DNA of 64,000 nucleotides from GWE2-51-13 sp942492825 (lineage in GTDB: Bacteria > Bacillota_I > Bacilli_A > Erysipelotrichales > Erysipelotrichaceae): positions 1,240,001-1,304,000 of the forward strand of contig OW818635.1 in assembly GCA_942492825.1 (NCBI GenBank), in the 5' to 3' direction. Below the pieces are notes generated by a model. That model was not told where the DNA came from. It saw only the letters and a program-made list of their open reading frames with translations, and made no database searches. Of this stretch, positions 61,428 to 64,000 are shown piece after piece (within the stretch, counting starts at the first letter, position 1; each line of letters opens with the position of its first letter). Made by a program: the position numbers and the translations under genes.

Positions 61428-61865
61428 CTAGATCCCTAACATTTGTTTGACGACCGGGACATATTGTCTTGAGATCACTACCGTTTCGCCGTTTTCCAAC
61501 TTTGCCTCAAACCGTCCGCTAATCGACGGGATGACACAGGATATCTTTGTGAGATTGAGGATGACCGATTTGGATGCTCGGAAAAACCGCTTGCCGCCGT
61601 AGAGTTCTTCAAGTTCATAGAGTTTCTGTTTTGACTCATAGTCCTTATCCTTACAATAGATAAACACTTTATTGTCGACGGATTCGAAATAGTAGATATC
61701 TTTGGGTTGAATCCGATAGATTCCCTCGCCGCTATATCCAAGCAACACATCGGTTTTTGTTTTGAATCGGTTGATCCATTCTAAAACCTCGTCATTGACT
61801 TCATGGCACTTGATGACGATTTCTTCTTCTGATTCGACTCCGATCTTCTCAATCGTTAATTTCAT
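61428..61865 (-). CDS. LytTR DNA-binding regulator
   Basis: The 145-residue protein is a LytTR domain: YFESVDNKVFIYCKDK, LEELYGGKRFFRASKSVILNLTKI and LENGETVVISRQYVPVVKQML. Has only a short N-terminal part and no receiver. Pairs with DUF3021. Confidence 0.92.
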   Translation of the reverse strand: MKLTIEKIGVESEEEIVIKCHEVNDEVLEWINRFKTKTDVLLGYSGEGIYRIQPKDIYYFESVDNKVFIYCKDKDYESKQKLYELEELYGGKRFFRASKSVILNLTKISCVIPSISGRFEAKLENGETVVISRQYVPVVKQMLGI

Positions 61866-61922
61866 ATTTCTCCCCCAAGTTCCGTTTGTCTTGTATGATG
61901 CTATCGTCTCGTTGATCGATTA

Positions 61923-62732
61923 TTAATCGTCGAATCCGAAGAGTTCAACAACAAGTTCCGCAAAGACTCGGTAAGATTCCTCAATAAAATCCGGATCCCC
62001 GCCAAGTTTAACCACCTTCAATAAGCGTATTTCGCTATCTTGAGGTTTCAATCGAAATCGTCGGATCCACTCGATCGAACGTTTGCGACTCGGGAAGTAA
62101 ATCCGATTGATCGCAAAGAGCGCTTGAAGGAAATGATCGAGCGCGATTTCCATGGCAAAGTGATAAAACAACACATCCTTGCGCTGTACGGCGCGTATTA
62201 AATCTTCGGTGTCTTCGAGCGCTTCCAAGTGGTAATGGATCATTTTTCTCGCAAGCTCGTCAGGATAGTTCGCAAACCGATTCTTCAGACTCGTCAAGAA
62301 TCCATTCTTATCGAATTGGATTCTTAGATCACGAAACATAGCGCAACGAGCGATGGGATAGTATTCATTGTCCAATCTGTCCGGATAGTTTCCTGAAAGA
62401 ATCTCTTCGATATCTTCGAGGGTTTCATCGATCGTGAAATACATCATCCACGTTTCGATACCATCGAGGGTCGCAAAATCTCCCACGCCCCAATGACCTT
62501 TCTCAAAAACACCAATTCTTGTATTTTGAATGGCATCTGTGAGTTCTTTGGTTACTTTCTGTCGACTTTCTTCGTTCGGAATGATATCGCAATAGATGAA
62601 AATGTCGATGTCCCCTTCTTCCGGGGTCCAGGTTTGCGGCGCTTTTCCGCTGATTCCGATGGCTGAAACTTCGTCAAGTTCACAGAGTTTCTCTATGAGT
62701 CGGTCTAGTTTTCGTGGCGTGGTTTGATTCAT
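61923..62732 (-). CDS. Nucleotidyltransferase-like protein
   Basis: The 269-residue protein has an N-terminal nucleotidyltransferase fold with GISGKAPQTWTPEEGDIDIFIYC, providing the D-x-D, and a helical C-terminal part (about 150-269, YHLEALEDTEDLI, HFLQALFAINRIYFPSRK) typical of DUF4037-like proteins. Substrate unknown. Transcribed alone; start at 62732. Confidence 0.8.
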   Translation of the reverse strand: MNQTTPRKLDRLIEKLCELDEVSAIGISGKAPQTWTPEEGDIDIFIYCDIIPNEESRQKVTKELTDAIQNTRIGVFEKGHWGVGDFATLDGIETWMMYFTIDETLEDIEEILSGNYPDRLDNEYYPIARCAMFRDLRIQFDKNGFLTSLKNRFANYPDELARKMIHYHLEALEDTEDLIRAVQRKDVLFYHFAMEIALDHFLQALFAINRIYFPSRKRSIEWIRRFRLKPQDSEIRLLKVVKLGGDPDFIEESYRVFAELVVELFGFDD

Positions 62733-62975
62733 TCGATTTCCCCCGATTCGATTTCGACTCTTACGCGATTATCATTATTGTATCATACTCATTCATCAGG
62801 ATTTTGACGAGTTCGCACATGGTTTCCCAATAAATGACACTATAAATACGATTTACTTACCTTCGGGTAACCATATTGATTCCGTGTTCTTTCAATCATC
62901 GAGAATGTTTGGTCATCGAAAACCCCTCGATTTCTTGAGTATGATATATTATAGCGGAATGATCACGGAGGTTTT

Positions 62976-63458
62976 ATGATCCAACTCGCCCTAAAACAAC
63001 TTCAGACCCGTAAATATCTACTTCAAGGATTTGGTTTCTTCGCATTCTTTATGTTGATTTACACGATGGTCGACGGATTCAACCTAAGTTATGCGCAAAT
63101 GTCTCAGACTTATGGAACATCCTTGGTCGTCGTCAATATTTCGTTAAACGTTGTGATGGCTTTCCTTTCCGCTTTATTGATGAATCTCAGTACGATCATG
63201 GTTAATCTTAAAGGCAAAGAAAGCGTTGGATCCAATTTGGGATTTATTTCCGTCCTCTTCGGGATCTTGACCTACGGTTGTACGCCTTGCGTCATCGCAT
63301 TCTTCGCGAATCTAGGCATTGCGTTTTCGGTCATCGCGCTTCCCTTGGCCGGTCTTCCGTATAAGTTTATTTCACTGGTACTTATTTTGTTGGGGATCGG
63401 GATTACCTTGTGGGAAATCGAAAAAGGAAAATGTAAAGTTCGATATACGACGCAATAA
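62976..63458 (+). CDS. Membrane protein with CTPC motif
   Basis: The 160-residue protein has four to five membrane helices. YGCTPCVIAFF near residue 106 gives a C-x-x-C in or at the membrane, which could bind a metal or undergo redox change. ATG at 62976 follows GGAGG. Unrecognised. Confidence 0.75.
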   Translation: MIQLALKQLQTRKYLLQGFGFFAFFMLIYTMVDGFNLSYAQMSQTYGTSLVVVNISLNVVMAFLSALLMNLSTIMVNLKGKESVGSNLGFISVLFGILTYGCTPCVIAFFANLGIAFSVIALPLAGLPYKFISLVLILLGIGITLWEIEKGKCKVRYTTQ

Positions 63459-63465
63459 CCATACA

Positions 63466-63507
63466 AAAACACCGCGGACAATTCAATTGTCTGCGGCGTT
63501 TTTTTAG
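63466..63507. terminator. Bidirectional intrinsic terminator
   Basis: ACCGCGGACAATT/AATTGTCTGCGG-type stem with T-run after it on the plus strand and A-run before it; overlaps the stop of degV. Confidence 0.88.
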
Positions 63508-64000
63508 TCGTCGATTGAAATACCGATCCCGATCAAACCCGGTCCGGTATGGACACCAAGCGCCGGAGAAACTTGGCCGAAATAGACTTGCTTCACGTTG
63601 GCTAGATGATTTAACACATCTTCTTTGAGCACGGTGATTTCACTAAAGGCATCTCCATGTGAGAATCCGATACTGATGTTTGTGGCACCGTCGGCGAAGT
63701 CATATACTAACTCTTGAAGTCGGCGTAAAGATGCTTTTCTTCCGCGTGTTTTCGTGACGGTGGTATAGATTCCGTCTTCGTTGCATGTGATGATCGGTTT
63801 GAGGTCAAACGTTGTCCCTAATAAGGCGGTGACTTTTCCGATGCGTCCGCCTTTCTTCAGATATTCAAGGGTCGAAAGAACGAAGAAGACTTTGGTTTTT
63901 TTCGTGCTTGCTTCGACTTTTTCGATCAGTTCGCTAAAGGATACACCTTCTCTAACAAGACGTGCCGCCTTCATGACACTGAGTCCGCTTCCGATTCCGA
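63504..64000 (-). CDS. DegV family fatty-acid-binding protein (5' end outside window)
   Basis: The frame runs off the window end. The visible 165 residues match the C-terminal half of DegV: SVMKAARLVREG, FFVLSTLEYLKKGGRIGKVTALLGTTFDLKPI and HTGPGLIGIG. DegV/FakB proteins bind fatty acids for the FakA kinase. No fakA is in the window. Confidence 0.93.
   Translation of the reverse strand, partial: GIGSGLSVMKAARLVREGVSFSELIEKVEASTKKTKVFFVLSTLEYLKKGGRIGKVTALLGTTFDLKPIITCNEDGIYTTVTKTRGRKASLRRLQELVYDFADGATNISIGFSHGDAFSEITVLKEDVLNHLANVKQVYFGQVSPALGVHTGPGLIGIGISIDD

Noticed and set aside
1..64000. Alternative genetic code (TGA = Trp)
   Set aside because: Several clear genes stop at TGA with correct family length, and Trp is encoded by TGG throughout, so code 11 fits.

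Overview
The window reads as a chromosome segment of a moderate-GC, standard-code (TGA is a stop, e.g. at 348 and 42269-42271), Gram-positive-type anaerobe in or near the Bacilli/Mollicutes part of the Bacillota. Evidence: strong AGGAGG ribosome sites, A-rich SigA-like promoters, lipoprotein boxes, a LytTR-DUF3021 pair, a flavodiiron protein, Feo iron uptake and a tungstate/pterin-cofactor operon. No respiratory-chain genes are seen. The exact taxon is not fixed by what I can see.

Layout. 1-8.2 kb: two unrecognised envelope proteins, flavodiiron protein fprA, a DUF5661 protein, a YtcJ-like amidohydrolase, glycerol kinase and glycerol dehydrogenase. 8.4-16.8 kb: an accessory island lying between a decayed tRNA-Thr copy plus its terminator (8402-8488) and the intact tRNA-Thr(CGT) plus terminator (16664-16773). 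It holds an oxidoreductase, a 5'-truncated tyrosine recombinase, and AT-rich unknown genes separated by five direct copies of two related, strongly structured repeat families (A1-A3, B1-B2). This is the most unusual part. 16.9-20 kb: a PPC-domain protein, a GyrI-like protein, four tRNAs (Ala, Pro, Arg, Val) and a PAS-GAF-GGDEF diguanylate cyclase. 20-23.2 kb: feoA-feoB-Cys-rich-DtxR-Smr operon with a palindromic operator. 23.2-31.3 kb: tungstate transport and molybdopterin synthesis (tupABC-moeA-moeA/PBP-moaA-moaC-MOSC) behind a Moco/Tuco-type riboswitch, with mogA divergent.

31.4-40.8 kb: a second amidohydrolase, a P-type cation ATPase behind a yybP-ykoY-type Mn riboswitch, hydrolase, aldo/keto reductase, HAD phosphatase, glycerate kinase. 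40.9-44.1 kb: an operon of radical SAM enzyme, ICMT-like methyltransferase, DUF4395 and Lgt-like protein, suggesting lipid or lipoprotein modification. 44.1-51 kb: small membrane proteins, transketolase, an Fpg/Nei-like protein without the catalytic Pro2, a transglutaminase-like lipoprotein, and a flavodoxin between two paralogous membrane proteins. 51.2-54.8 kb: phosphonate-type ABC transporter phnDCEE. 54.9-59.5 kb: probable copper/metal-stress cluster (CopZ-like, two-component system, HMA-SafE-cupredoxin fusion, lipoprotein). 59.5-64 kb: a membrane-anchored hydrolase, DUF3021-LytTR, a nucleotidyltransferase, a CTPC membrane protein and a truncated DegV protein.

Central theme of the core genes: metal supply and sensing (Fe, W/Mo, Mn, Cu) with anaerobic fermentative metabolism (glycerol, glycerate, pentose phosphate). 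All functional assignments come from motif recognition by eye; no database search or folding program was run.
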